From an uncultured Clostridia bacterium (GTDB lineage: Bacteria > Bacillota > Clostridia > TANB77 > CAG-508): a stretch of DNA of 53,210 bases. Under the pieces are notes generated by a model. The model did not search any database, was not told the origin of the DNA, and saw nothing but the letters and a program-made list of their open reading frames with translations. A program made the position numbers and the translations under genes. Each line of letters starts with the position of its first letter. Position 1 is the first letter of the stretch. Shown here one piece after another: positions 1 to 8,153 of this stretch. The stretch covers positions 1-53,210 of the forward strand of contig CANQGU010000011.1 in the NCBI GenBank assembly GCA_947623465.1. Direction: 5' to 3'.

Positions 1-284
1 TATATACTTAGTGCTTTTGTTTTTCTATATTTTTTTGAAATCTTTTTTATTTTTTCCCCAGAATATTTAACTCATATCTTAAACAAAAAAATTTCTCCTA
101 GATTCATATTTTTACACAACTTAAAAAATACTCTAGTTTGAAACACTGAGCAATTTGGGTATAATTACTAATTCAGTATTATTCATTCCACATTTCATCT
201 TCTATATGTTTTTTATATATTTTAATTATATACATTATAGCATAAATAAAAATACTTTTTCTAATTTTTATATTTTTTACTCTA

Positions 285-320
285 TAACAAAATAGAGCCC
301 TCTAAATTAGAGAGCTCTAT
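285..320 (-). terminator. Intrinsic terminator of the 353-1282 gene
   Basis: Reading the minus strand, a 12-bp stem (ATAGAGCTCTCT pairing with AGAGGGCTCTAT, one G-U pair, loop AATTT with 309-320 and 292-303 as arms) is followed by TTTTGTT. It lies about 30 bases past the stop codon of the minus-strand gene. The remaining bases 1-284 are AT-rich and show no convincing gene or structure. Confidence 0.75.
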
Positions 321-352
321 CGTTCAGGTGCAGTATCAGTGGGCGGTGCTAC

Positions 353-1282
353 TCAAAGCACAAACCAACCAACGCCGTAGTTAATGTGAGTATTATAATT
401 GAAGCTGAGAGCAAGACTGGCGAGCGGATTGCAGTGACCATAGTTACCGTAGATACCACCAGCAAGCCAGCAACCAACGGATTTTTCATCTCCTGCAAGA
501 ATCTTATAAGTATTTGCAAGATCACACTTACCTACAACCATTCTGGAACCTGTTGGCTCAAAGTAATCTTTTGCATTTAATGAATCACAATAATGTCCCA
601 ACTTTTTTGAGTCAGTACATACTGAAAACCAAGCATTCAGCCTCAACCAGTCGTCATTAATCAGGTTAGTAATGAGCCATCCTAAAAACAGAATATACTC
701 ATCCTTTGTACCAAGTCGAAGGCCGTTTGCCTTTGCGAGTTTTTCCCACTCCTTATAGGAATAACCCATAGCAGGTTTAAAGCCAGGAACGAACTGGAGC
801 TTGCCATTATAAATTGACGGATCATTGACAAAAACTTTGAATTCTTTGACTGATTTACTGATAGCCTCTTTAAGATTATCAATAAATTTCGCTTCTTTAT
901 CGTTTGTAGGTTCGTGCTTCAGCAGTTCTGCATAAATAGGGCTTTCAGAGCCAGGTATCTTAATAGTCTCAAACTCTGTAGCTTTTATTTCGCAATTTCC
1001 TGCCATAAGCTGTTCGATGCACTCCTGTGCCTCATCTTTTTCAAGATAAGAGTTCAGAATTGCCTGAACATTTTCCTTGACCGAAGATTCCATCTTAAGA
1101 ACAAGTTTTCCTGCCTCATCCTTATGGACGAAAAAGACTTCTCCGCTGTGTGTGTGCTGAGTTTCTTCCTGCACTGCTACAGAAATCTCTACAGCAACCT
1201 TTGCTGCTTTCCGGTTTCCCAAATACTCTTCCAGAACCTTCCGGATTTCCTGAACTTCGTTCATAACTGTTGCATTTTTCAT
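353..1282 (-). CDS. Unknown protein with possible C-type-lectin/DGR-target-like C terminus
   Basis: The product is 309 residues and I do not recognise a named family. The start is the ATG at 1282, preceded by AAGGAGGG at a good distance; an upstream TTG at 1360 lies inside the promoter. The N-terminal ~130 residues are helical and charged, with no signal peptide or membrane segment. The C-terminal ~110 residues are rich in Gly, Trp, Tyr and Asn and end in YGVGWFVL. In the last 30 or so codons almost every codon ends in C or T (NNY), with many N, Y, H, S and F residues. That is what adenine-directed mutagenesis of AAC/AAT codons in a diversity-generating retroelement would leave, but no reverse transcriptase or template repeat is visible. 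The gene looks clearly GC-richer than its surroundings, so it was probably acquired horizontally. It is divergent from the 1420 gene and has its own promoter and terminator. Confidence 0.7.
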   Translation of the reverse strand: MKNATVMNEVQEIRKVLEEYLGNRKAAKVAVEISVAVQEETQHTHSGEVFFVHKDEAGKLVLKMESSVKENVQAILNSYLEKDEAQECIEQLMAGNCEIKATEFETIKIPGSESPIYAELLKHEPTNDKEAKFIDNLKEAISKSVKEFKVFVNDPSIYNGKLQFVPGFKPAMGYSYKEWEKLAKANGLRLGTKDEYILFLGWLITNLINDDWLRLNAWFSVCTDSKKLGHYCDSLNAKDYFEPTGSRMVVGKCDLANTYKILAGDEKSVGCWLAGGIYGNYGHCNPLASLALSFNYNTHINYGVGWFVL

Positions 1283-1359
1283 AATTGTTTCCCTCCTTAA
1301 AATTTTAATAAAAATTTTTTTGTTTGAACGTGTTAATGCATTCTTTCGAATACATCCCA

Positions 1360-1388
1360 ATTATACCACTTTATGTAAATTTTTGCAA
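1360..1388 (-). promoter_or_regulatory. Sigma-A promoter of the 353-1282 gene
   Basis: On the minus strand, TTGCAA (1388-1383) and TATAAT (1365-1360) are separated by exactly 17 bp, about 80 bases upstream of the ATG. This supports the ATG start over the longer TTG start, whose codon falls in the -10 region. Confidence 0.75.
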
Positions 1389-1419
1389 ATTACTATTTGT
1401 CTAGATAAGGAGGTTTAAA

Positions 1420-1656
1420 ATGTTAAATCGTATTTGCATTGCAACGCATTGTCAAGGGCTATCAAATGCTCGGATCAAGTCGGCATTTAAAAATGTCTTT
1501 TCAGAAGATCCTTCAATGATACAGTCTAATGAAAAGAACATTATCATTTATACTCCGTTGGAGTTGAAAGAAAAAAAAGTGCGTAGATTTGCTAGCAAAA
1601 TCGGTTCATACGCAAAATTCAAATGTGAAGGCAATTCATTTGCTTTCAGGCTGTAA
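1420..1656 (+). CDS. Small hypothetical protein, 78 aa
   Basis: A perfect AAGGAGG lies 6 bases before the ATG, and an intrinsic terminator follows the stop codon, so this is a real single-gene unit. The product is small, basic and probably soluble. It has two Cys near the N terminus (residues 5 and 11) and no recognisable domain. It is divergently placed from the GC-richer 353-1282 gene and may belong to the same acquired segment. No function can be assigned. Confidence 0.65.
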   Translation: MLNRICIATHCQGLSNARIKSAFKNVFSEDPSMIQSNEKNIIIYTPLELKEKKVRRFASKIGSYAKFKCEGNSFAFRL

Positions 1657-1664
1657 TCAACACT

Positions 1665-1705
1665 TTGCCCCTCTCTTTCGAAAGAAAGTAGAGGGGCATT
1701 GTTAT
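1665..1705 (+). terminator. Terminator after the 1420 gene
   Basis: TGCCCCTCT (1666-1674) pairs with AGAGGGGCA (1690-1698), with an inner CTTTC/GAAAG extension, followed by TTGTTATT. It sits between two convergent genes and may stop transcription from both sides. Confidence 0.75.
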
Positions 1706-2157
1706 TAATCTTCTTTTATTCTTTGTTTTAATAATAATAATGAAAAAACAATAAAACATATTGCCAACAATATTAATATATATGAAATATGATAAGTTTT
1801 ACTTTTTGATGGATTATTTATATCATAATATATTTCTATTTTATCTCCAACTTTTACATTTTTATCAGATGTTTTATACCATAATCTATCTTGACCAATA
1901 TATTGTTTATTGTCTACAAAGTAATTATATTTTATTACTCTTATAGGTGAAGAATCTCTTTTTTCTCCCATATTATCTATATCTTCTATTTCAGAATAAT
2001 ATATTTCTGCAATTTCTTTTTTATAATTTTTTAGTATATTAACATTTATAAAACCTTTTGTTGCAATATATATCATAACTATACCAATTAAGATTCCACC
2101 AAATGCAATTATAGCAAAAGCTTTTTTTGATATATTTTTATTTACAATAATATTCAT
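1705..2157 (-). CDS. DUF3592-like small membrane protein
   Basis: The protein has 150 residues. There is an N-terminal transmembrane helix at about residues 12-33, an extracytoplasmic beta-rich middle part, and a second helix at about 124-143 followed by a short basic tail. The middle part contains Y-x-Y-F-V-D-N-K-x-Y-x-G and V-G-D-K-I-E-I-Y-Y-D-x-N-N-P, the pattern typical of DUF3592 proteins (GD.v.VyYdP.NP). The family has no firm biochemical function. AGAAGGTAG precedes the ATG. It ends against the terminator of the convergent 1420 gene. Confidence 0.7.
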   Translation of the reverse strand: MNIIVNKNISKKAFAIIAFGGILIGIVMIYIATKGFINVNILKNYKKEIAEIYYSEIEDIDNMGEKRDSSPIRVIKYNYFVDNKQYIGQDRLWYKTSDKNVKVGDKIEIYYDINNPSKSKTYHISYILILLAICFIVFSLLLLKQRIKED

Positions 2158-2263
2158 TTCATCACTACCTTCTATTTTTTATATTATTATTATATATCAT
2201 TTTAAATAAAAAATAAAGAAGATATTAACATTTAATTAACATCTTCATATTTTTCTATAATAT

Positions 2264-2842
2264 TTACTTTATAATATCTGATGGAATTGTTTCTGTTGAT
2301 TCAATCAATTCTTGCTCATCTTCAATACTATATTCTTTTGATTTTTTTGCAAAAATATTTCTAAATATTGTTCTTGTAAGAGGTTGTATAAAGAATAATT
2401 GTGATAATAAAGCAAATGGAAAATTTAATACAACCTTTTGTAACCAAATTGGTATGAAGTTTATCATAAAATATGAAAAACTTATTTGATGATATATGCC
2501 AACTGCAATAATTCCATTATATAAAATTGTTGCTAAAAAACTCATTAATGGGCACATAATTCCTACTGTTGTACATATTATTGCTGTTTCTACCATCATA
2601 GGAGAATTTTTTTGAGGAGGCATTGCTTTTAATGCAAATTTTACAGATAGTGGGCTTCCTATAAAAATCTCGCATAAATATGCAAGTATAAATTCAATTG
2701 GAATAAATATTGCAGAATTTTTAATTATATCAACTGTAAATCCTCCCGCTTCATAAGAAGAACAATAGAAAACAAAACAAGGTACAGTTATAATTACTGT
2801 TATTAATGCAAATATTAATCTTTGAAATTTTGTTTCCGGCAT
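2264..2842 (-). CDS. DUF2798-like integral membrane protein
   Basis: 192 residues with four predicted membrane helices. The start is the ATG at 2842 because AAAGGAG lies 5 bases upstream; a GTG at 2866 would place that ribosome site inside the gene. The repeated architecture (FALITVIITVPCF in the first half, MSFLATILYNGIIAV in the second) and small length fit the DUF2798 membrane family. I make this assignment by pattern only. The gene has its own promoter and an unusually structured 5' leader (see 2871-2951), so expression is probably controlled at the RNA level. The substrate is unknown. Confidence 0.6.
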   Translation of the reverse strand: MPETKFQRLIFALITVIITVPCFVFYCSSYEAGGFTVDIIKNSAIFIPIEFILAYLCEIFIGSPLSVKFALKAMPPQKNSPMMVETAIICTTVGIMCPLMSFLATILYNGIIAVGIYHQISFSYFMINFIPIWLQKVVLNFPFALLSQLFFIQPLTRTIFRNIFAKKSKEYSIEDEQELIESTETIPSDIIK

Positions 2843-2870
2843 TTTAAACTCCTTTCTAAAAAGCACAAAA

Positions 2871-2951
2871 ACACATGTAATTTTTGTACGTAAATTTCTA
2901 ACATAAAAAAAGCTCTGTTATCAGATTTACGTGCAAAGCACTACATGTGTC
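2871..2951 (-). promoter_or_regulatory. Structured 5' leader RNA, class unknown
   Basis: In the minus-strand RNA a 9-bp outer stem (ACACAUGUA with UACAUGUGU) encloses an 8-bp stem (ACGUAAAU with AUUUACGU). That stem encloses a 5-bp hairpin (UAACA with UGUUA). The bases GUGCUUUGCAC can form an alternative triloop hairpin that competes with the second stem. The element lies between a promoter and the ribosome binding site of the DUF2798-like gene. I compared it from memory with purine, preQ1, c-di-GMP, fluoride, TPP, SAM and M-box consensus sequences and found no match. Confidence 0.55.
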
Positions 2952-2967
2952 GTCTTTTTTATTATTT

Positions 2968-2996
2968 ATAACATTTTAGCATATTTTATTTGAATA
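2968..2996 (-). promoter_or_regulatory. Sigma-A promoter of the DUF2798-like gene
   Basis: On the minus strand TTGCAT and TAAAAT are separated by 17 bp just upstream of the structured leader at 2871-2951. Transcription would begin about 20 bases before the first leader stem. Coordinates are approximate to a base or two. Confidence 0.6.
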
Positions 2997-3030
2997 TGCA
3001 AGCCCAATCATTTGATTTGAATTTTTATAT

Positions 3031-3471
3031 TTATTTTTTTCTTAATATTTTAACCATTATTTCAGGGAAACATTTTTTTTGAAAATCAGGGCATGAAAAA
3101 CACTCAGAAAAATCAGGAGCTTCTTCTCGTTGTATAATATTGAATCCCATACTTTTAAATACATCTGGATTTTTTGCAACTAAATAAAATTTACAATCCC
3201 CATATTCTGTTTCTATTCTATCAATACAAGCATTAACCATAGCTGTACATATTCCTTGCCTTTCTCTTTCTTCAATTACTGCAACTTCATCTAAAATAAA
3301 ATCATCATTTTCTTTGCAAATTGTTATTGCTCCAACAAACTGATTATCTACTTCTGCAATATAAGACAATATAGGAGGATGAGGGTATTGTTTATCATCA
3401 TTAAATTCAATTCCTCTTGAAATATAAAAATCCACTAATTTATTGTGTTCATAATATTCTTTTATTACCAT
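3031..3471 (-). CDS. GNAT-family N-acetyltransferase
   Basis: 146 residues, the size of a single GNAT domain. The acetyl-CoA loop is visible as EERERQGICTAMV at about residues 66-78, preceded by a beta strand DDFILDEVAVI. The C terminus contains a cluster of Cys (ECFSCPDFQKKC), a tail seen in a subset of small clostridial GNAT proteins. The substrate cannot be predicted. It is monocistronic with no close neighbour on the same strand. Confidence 0.85.
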   Translation of the reverse strand: MVIKEYYEHNKLVDFYISRGIEFNDDKQYPHPPILSYIAEVDNQFVGAITICKENDDFILDEVAVIEERERQGICTAMVNACIDRIETEYGDCKFYLVAKNPDVFKSMGFNIIQREEAPDFSECFSCPDFQKKCFPEIMVKILRKK

Positions 3472-3745
3472 AACTTAATCCTCTTTTACACTTTTTATTA
3501 TTAGAACTTTCTTTTCAAATACAAATTATATTGATAATTATACTACATTTTGTAAAAGTTCTCAATATTTTTAACTTAATTCAGTACTGTCTAGTTTGAT
3601 TTTAATTGCTATAAGAGAATATATGCTTAAAATCAATACATATGAATAAGTGGCATTGAAAAACTTTTTTTGTAGAACTATGGAAAACATTCTATAATTA
3701 TAGTATAATCTATTGTAGTAAAATACAATTTATAGGAGAAAATTA

Positions 3746-5347
3746 ATGAAAAATAATATAAATTTTATATTTGGTCTTTTAAATAAGAAAAAAATCGCGT
3801 TATGCTTATTTATAGAAGCATTTTTGGATTTTATCTACTATGTAATACCATACACATTTGCTTTATTTTTAACTATGCCATTTACAGTAAAAAAGGCTGT
3901 AATAGTTGCTTCAATTTTTATATTTTCGAAATCAATTAGATGTTTTATTTTATGGTTAGAAAGAAAAATTATGGATAATTACTTATATGAATATTCTAAC
4001 ATTCAATATTTAGAATATTATAAAAAGTTAACCCAAGTACCAGTTGAAACTTTATCTAAATATCAAACTGGTTATTTGGAACGTATAATTGAAAAAATTT
4101 CTGAACTAGTTAAGAAAATACTAAGTGCTGAATATGTTGGAATTATATTGTCTTTTGGATTTTTCTTTTATACAGTATTTAATCAGTCAAAAATTTTATT
4201 TTTTATATCTTTATTGCTAAGTATATTATGTGTATCAATAAGTATTTATATTTTAAAAAAGTCTAATACTCATGTTGAAAATTTATATGATAAAGAATAT
4301 GAATACTCATCTGTATATCAAGATTTTATAAGTAATATAAGAACAGTAAAGGCATTAAACGATAATAAATACTTTGAAAAGATAATTTCAAAAGAAGCAA
4401 ATGAATGCTATAAAAAGCAAAATAAATATGTCAAATGCTATTCTTTAGAAGAATTAATTAGAAATATTTTAATAGTTGTACCTTTTGCACTTGCTATTAT
4501 AAAAGGAGTAATTGACTTATCTAATGGTGTTGATACATTAGGAATAATAACATTTTATATTTCAATTTATTTAGAAATGGGATTCATTTTTGATGAATTA
4601 TCAGGTACTATAGTTAGTTGTTTTGAATTAAGAGCATTAAGAAAAAAATGTACTCAATTGTTTAGTAAATTAGATAATAGAAAGATTTTAAATAAATTTA
4701 ATAAAATAGAATTAGATAATATAAAATTAAAATATAAAGAATCAAACTTTGATATTACTGTTCCAAATATGATTATAAATGTAGGTGATAAAATCTCAAT
4801 TACAGGTAAGTCTGGTCAAGGTAAAACTTCTATTATAAACCTTATATTAGGGAATATAAATACATATAAAGGAAAAGTAAAAATAGATGAAAATGATTTA
4901 GAAAATGTCAGACTAGATATAGGTGTAGTAAGTCAAGAAATAGAACTATTTAATATGACAATAAAAAATAATTTATGTTTAGATAAGAAAATACTAGATA
5001 GTGAAATAATTGGTTATCTTAAAGAATTAGAATTGGATGAAATTTTAATGTTTGAAGATGGTATATATACAATTGTTGGAGAAAAAGGATTAAAACTTTC
5101 AACAGGTCAAAAACGAAGAATAAATATATTAAGAAGTTATTTAATGGATAAAAATATTTATATTTTAGATGAGCCAACTTCTAATTTAGACAAACATACT
5201 GAAGAAATAGTTGTAAATTTCATATTGAACTATTTTAGAGATAAAACCCTAATTATTGCAACTCATAATGAAAAAATAAATGAAATATGTAATAAATTTT
5301 ATAATTTTGAAAATCATAACTTGACTATAAAAACATTACTAAGTTGA
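3746..5347 (+). CDS. ABC transporter, fused permease and ATPase (exporter type)
   Basis: 533 residues. The N-terminal ~290 residues carry about six membrane helices of the exporter transmembrane domain. The C-terminal nucleotide-binding domain shows Walker A GKSGQGKTS (about 354-362), Q-loop VVSQE (about 394), signature LSTGQ (about 450), Walker B YILDEPTS (about 471-478) and the switch His in ATHNE (about 505). All catalytic residues are present. There is no C39 peptidase domain. It would act as a homodimer or with a partner encoded elsewhere; no partner half-transporter is adjacent. AT-rich codon use and a lone position in the accessory region suggest an acquired drug or peptide exporter. 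AGGAG lies just upstream of the ATG. Confidence 0.9.
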   Translation: MKNNINFIFGLLNKKKIALCLFIEAFLDFIYYVIPYTFALFLTMPFTVKKAVIVASIFIFSKSIRCFILWLERKIMDNYLYEYSNIQYLEYYKKLTQVPVETLSKYQTGYLERIIEKISELVKKILSAEYVGIILSFGFFFYTVFNQSKILFFISLLLSILCVSISIYILKKSNTHVENLYDKEYEYSSVYQDFISNIRTVKALNDNKYFEKIISKEANECYKKQNKYVKCYSLEELIRNILIVVPFALAIIKGVIDLSNGVDTLGIITFYISIYLEMGFIFDELSGTIVSCFELRALRKKCTQLFSKLDNRKILNKFNKIELDNIKLKYKESNFDITVPNMIINVGDKISITGKSGQGKTSIINLILGNINTYKGKVKIDENDLENVRLDIGVVSQEIELFNMTIKNNLCLDKKILDSEIIGYLKELELDEILMFEDGIYTIVGEKGLKLSTGQKRRINILRSYLMDKNIYILDEPTSNLDKHTEEIVVNFILNYFRDKTLIIATHNEKINEICNKFYNFENHNLTIKTLLS

Positions 5348-5362
5348 AAAAACTGACAACTA

Positions 5363-5536
5363 ATGAAAAAATGGACACAATGGTTTGACTCACCATCTGA
5401 ACGGAGAGCTTATATAAGAGCTCAACGTAAAAAAGCAAAAGCAGAAGGAAGGAAACTCTGTGTTCTGAAACGTTCTTATTGCATACAGTGTTGTACTAAA
5501 AAGGTAACGTTCTTCGCTGATCTTGCTATAAGATGA
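5363..5536 (+). CDS. Possible 57-aa basic protein or gene remnant
   Basis: A short open frame follows the ABC transporter by 15 bases and is immediately followed by a terminator hairpin. The product is very basic in its middle (RAQRKKAKAEGRKLC) and has a CIQCC motif. Base composition is more GC-rich than the flanks and looks coding, but there is no convincing ribosome binding site. It may be the surviving end of a larger foreign gene. No family recognised. Confidence 0.35.
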   Translation: MKKWTQWFDSPSERRAYIRAQRKKAKAEGRKLCVLKRSYCIQCCTKKVTFFADLAIR

Positions 5537-5546
5537 AGTTTCATAG

Positions 5547-5593
5547 AAAAGTGGCTTATCTATACTATAAAGGATTGGCCACTTTGTTATTTT
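5547..5593 (+). terminator. Intrinsic terminator
   Basis: AAAGTGGC (5548-5555) pairs with GCCACTTT (5578-5585), followed by GTTATTTTTG. It ends the ABC transporter/57-aa transcription unit. The rest of 5594-5842 holds the repeat described at 5668-5734 and otherwise AT-rich sequence. Confidence 0.7.
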
Positions 5594-5667
5594 TGAAAAA
5601 AATACATTATGCTTTAAATATTAAACAAATACAATGCCACTTGATTTTGTATCTACTGTTCCTATAA

Positions 5668-5693
5668 AGTTCGAACAAATTCGTCATTGGAGC
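5668..5693. repeat. att-like direct repeat, left copy
   Basis: These 26 bases match 15749-15774 with two differences. In the right copy the last six bases (TGGAGC) are the 3' end of a tRNA-Gly gene and the rest is its immediate downstream flank. Here the same sequence is fused to unrelated sequence, as expected at the far end of an element that integrated at the tRNA 3' end. This is an inference; no integrase is present. Confidence 0.5.
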
Positions 5694-5734
5694 GGTTGAG
5701 CTACAAGTTACGAACTTTCTTGTTCTCTTTCTAA
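5688..5734. repeat. 47-bp dispersed repeat, copy 1
   Basis: This 47-bp stretch recurs at 9427-9473 in the same orientation, identical apart from a few bases near its left end and one in the middle. It begins with TGGAGCGG, which resembles the complement of a tRNA 3' end, and contains the small palindrome-like AAGTTACGAACTT. It overlaps the att-like repeat at its left end. Nature unknown. Confidence 0.6.
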
Positions 5735-5842
5735 ATGTATTAGATATAAATTTGTATGAATTTTCTCAATAGAAGTATAGAAAAATTTTGTTATTTATTG
5801 TATAATTTAATAAATTTCTAAATTGAAAATGGAGGAAATTCA

Positions 5843-6235
5843 ATGAGGTTTTATATAGGATCTGGATTCAAAAATTGTGAACTAGTTAATTATTATTCAA
5901 AAATATTAGAAAAAAATGGATGGAAACATACTTATAATTGGGCAAAAAATATTAGTAATGATGAAACTATTGAAGATTTGATAAAATATTCTAAATTAGA
6001 ACAAAAAGGAATTATAGAGTCCGATATCGTCATTATATTATTACCTGCTGGAAGAGGAACCCATATTGAATTAGGGATGGCATTAGCATTAAATAAAGAG
6101 ATATTCTTATGTTCTGCTACGAAAGAAGAGTTTAGCATTGAAAATACGGTAAATTTTTATCAACTACCACAAATTAAAAGACTGGTTGGTAGTGCTGATG
6201 ACAATATAAAACAAATATTAAATATGGTGAAATAA
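5843..6235 (+). CDS. Nucleoside 2-deoxyribosyltransferase-like protein
   Basis: 130 residues with a Rossmann-like fold pattern: N-terminal strand RFYIGSGF, then SDIVIILLPAGRGTHIELGMALALNKEIFL at about residues 59-88, where the Glu of HIELG occupies the position of the catalytic Glu in the nucleoside 2-deoxyribosyltransferase superfamily. Such proteins act on nucleotides or nucleosides; some relatives are signalling or defence enzymes. GGAGG precedes the ATG. The stop codon overlaps the start of the decayed HD-domain gene (TAATG), so the two were once translationally coupled. Confidence 0.7.
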   Translation: MRFYIGSGFKNCELVNYYSKILEKNGWKHTYNWAKNISNDETIEDLIKYSKLEQKGIIESDIVIILLPAGRGTHIELGMALALNKEIFLCSATKEEFSIENTVNFYQLPQIKRLVGSADDNIKQILNMVK

Positions 6236-6451
6236 TGATAGAAAAAGTAAAACAACAAGTATATGACTTATTAAATAACGATAATTCAGGACATGGAATT
6301 GAACGTTTTAGCATTATCTTTAAAATTCTCTAATATAGAAAATGCTAATAAAGATATTGTAACTCTGATTGCATTACTTCATGATGTAGATGATTATAAA
6401 TTGTTTGGTATGGATAATGCTAAAAATTTAACAAATGCAAAAAAATTATGA
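6235..6451 (+). pseudogene. Decayed HD-domain phosphohydrolase
   Basis: The first frame reads 23 residues ending NSGHGIE. Shifting by one base after GIE continues as VLALSLKFSNIENANKDIVT followed by LIALLHDVDDYKLFG, the second half of the HD metal site (LLHDVDD). The family normally reads GHGIEHxxRVLxLAL, so a few residues and the frame were lost here. The frame then stops shortly after NAKNLTNAKK, leaving about 70 residues of a domain usually 170 or more. It overlaps the upstream nucleotide-enzyme gene, suggesting a former two-gene nucleotide-metabolism unit. Confidence 0.65.
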
Positions 6452-6640
6452 ACAATTGTATGGAACATATTTTCTTCCTCTATGCTTACTATTTTCATTT
6501 TTTGAACTGGTCGCAAATTGCGACCAGTTATTTTCTTGATCTAAATTTAGAATTGTAAATTGCATTTTCAATTTTTCAATTTCATCCTCTGTTAATTGAA
6601 AACAAAAATTTCTGGAAATCTTTCTTTGTTTCTACTTACA
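6446..6640 (-). pseudogene. Remnant of an ORF6N-domain (phage antirepressor type) gene
   Basis: Read on the minus strand, RNKERFPEIFVF is followed, after a one-base frameshift, by QLTEDEIEKLKMQF, then WSQIATSSKNENS and HRGRKYVPYNC. This is the ORF6N core (RNxERFPxDFMFQLTxxE...SQxATS...GRRxxPYAFTE). The fragment stops where the HD-domain remnant on the other strand also stops, so two decayed genes meet at one junction near 6446-6451. ORF6N proteins are prophage or mobile-element DNA-binding proteins. Confidence 0.65.
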
Positions 6641-6643
6641 TCA

Positions 6644-6693
6644 AGTGTTTTATAAATATTTTTTAAAAAAAGAAAAAACTTACAAAACCTTAT
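6644..6693. repeat. 50-bp repeat of a terminator segment, copy 1
   Basis: Nearly identical to 12045-12094 (the runs are T6A7 here and T7A6 there). In the second copy the segment is the T-run and one arm of a working terminator; here the other arm is missing. It marks a recombination or duplication breakpoint between the ORF6N remnant and the MATE gene. Confidence 0.65.
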
Positions 6694-6831
6694 TGTCTTA
6701 TATAGAAAATTTTAAGTATTTGTATTATAATGACTACTATAACAATATTATTAGAAAAAATTTATATATATTTTATAAAAATCATAATAAAATATTTAAA
6801 GATTTTGTTAAAACTTGTAAAGGAGTAACAA

Positions 6832-8094
6832 ATGAACACAAAAATACCTTTTAAAGAAATACTGAAAACATTTATATTTGTTTTGCCATACATATTTGTA
6901 GAATTTACAAACACTTTATTAGTAACAATTGATAAATCTATATCAAATTCAATTGGAAAAACTGCTATTATTGTGTTTTCTTCATTTATAACATTAAATT
7001 GGGCTATAAATACAATTCAAACTTGTATAGGAAATGCACATACAATTGTATTAGCAAGAGATAAGGAAAACTCAAAACAAATCAATAATTCAGCTATGTT
7101 TTTAGAAATAGTCAGTTCTGTAACAATTTCAATAATACTTTTTAGCTTTTCAAGACAAATCACATATGTATATAATCTAGAGAAGAACGCTCGCGAAATA
7201 TTGTCCATAATATTAAAATTAAAAGCTATTCAATTACCTATTTATTCAATTGGATTAGTTCCTAAAAATATATTAAAAGTTAATACCAAAACAAATAGAA
7301 TATGGATTTCAACAGTAATTTCATCTATAATAAATATATTAGGAGATCTTTTAAGTGTAAAACTAGGATATAATGAAATTGGAATATATATTGCAACTAT
7401 TGTTTCTTCTTTAGTAAATACTGTATTATTATTGATTTTTTCTAAATATAAATTATTTAAAATTTCTTTTAATTATATAAAGCAAATGTTATATTTTGCT
7501 AAAGATTTAATATTTAATAAAATTGTACAAAGAATTGTAAATATATATTACACACATGTAGCTAGTTCATTTGGAACAAATATTTATGCAATACATTGTG
7601 TATGTGCAACAATTATTAATACACTATGTGAAATAATTGAAGGATATTATTCTGGATTATTAGTTGAATATTCAAATGATATAGAACAAAAGAAAGAACA
7701 TCTATTAAAGAAAGTAGATAGTATTGAAATTTATGGGAATATTTTTGCTATATTGTTTATTCCAATATTTCTATATCCTTTATGGCTCGCTTTAGGCAAC
7801 TCTATTTCTTGGAGCGAGTGTAATCCATATATATGGATATATTCTATTGAATTTGTAGCAACAGTAGCTGAATGTAATTATAGGGCTTACCTTTCAGCTA
7901 ATAAAAATACAAAATCAATTAGTATGATGGCTTTTATAGGTGGAATATGTGTAAGAGTTCCACTGTGTTATATAATATATAAATATAATATTGGAATAGT
8001 TGGTTTATCCATGGTATGTGGTATTGATAGAATTGTAAGAGCAATATATTTAAGATTATATATTAAATTCAAAAAAGAAACACTCATCACATAA
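6832..8094 (+). CDS. MATE-family membrane transporter
   Basis: 420 residues with about 12 hydrophobic helices. The N terminus (IFVLPYIFVEFTNTLLVTIDKSISNSIG) and the internal repeat of two six-helix halves fit the MATE/MatE efflux family, which exchanges drugs or small organic cations for H+ or Na+. It is slightly shorter than the usual 440-460 residues. AAAGGAG lies 6 bases before the ATG. It is alone on the plus strand between a decayed-gene junction and the Abi locus. Confidence 0.75.
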   Translation: MNTKIPFKEILKTFIFVLPYIFVEFTNTLLVTIDKSISNSIGKTAIIVFSSFITLNWAINTIQTCIGNAHTIVLARDKENSKQINNSAMFLEIVSSVTISIILFSFSRQITYVYNLEKNAREILSIILKLKAIQLPIYSIGLVPKNILKVNTKTNRIWISTVISSIINILGDLLSVKLGYNEIGIYIATIVSSLVNTVLLLIFSKYKLFKISFNYIKQMLYFAKDLIFNKIVQRIVNIYYTHVASSFGTNIYAIHCVCATIINTLCEIIEGYYSGLLVEYSNDIEQKKEHLLKKVDSIEIYGNIFAILFIPIFLYPLWLALGNSISWSECNPYIWIYSIEFVATVAECNYRAYLSANKNTKSISMMAFIGGICVRVPLCYIIYKYNIGIVGLSMVCGIDRIVRAIYLRLYIKFKKETLIT

Positions 8095-8153
8095 TTCAAT
8101 ATAGTAATTACTTTGTAGCATAAAAATTTGGATTTGCCATAAGTTCTAACCCC

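Noticed and set aside
1..110. Minus-strand frame KYSGEKIKKISKKY resembling the start of an HTH regulator at the left edge
   Set aside because: No start codon in that frame and a stop just upstream; too short to judge.
6505..6537. Perfect palindrome AACTGGTCGC/GCGACCAGTT followed by ATTTTCTT, looking like a terminator
   Set aside because: On the minus strand these bases encode WSQIATS, a conserved ORF6N motif, so the palindrome is a coding by-product of the remnant gene.
6645..6854. 69-residue plus-strand reading frame before the MATE gene
   Set aside because: It begins inside the duplicated terminator segment, is made of low-complexity K/N/Y/F, has no ribosome site and runs into the MATE start.
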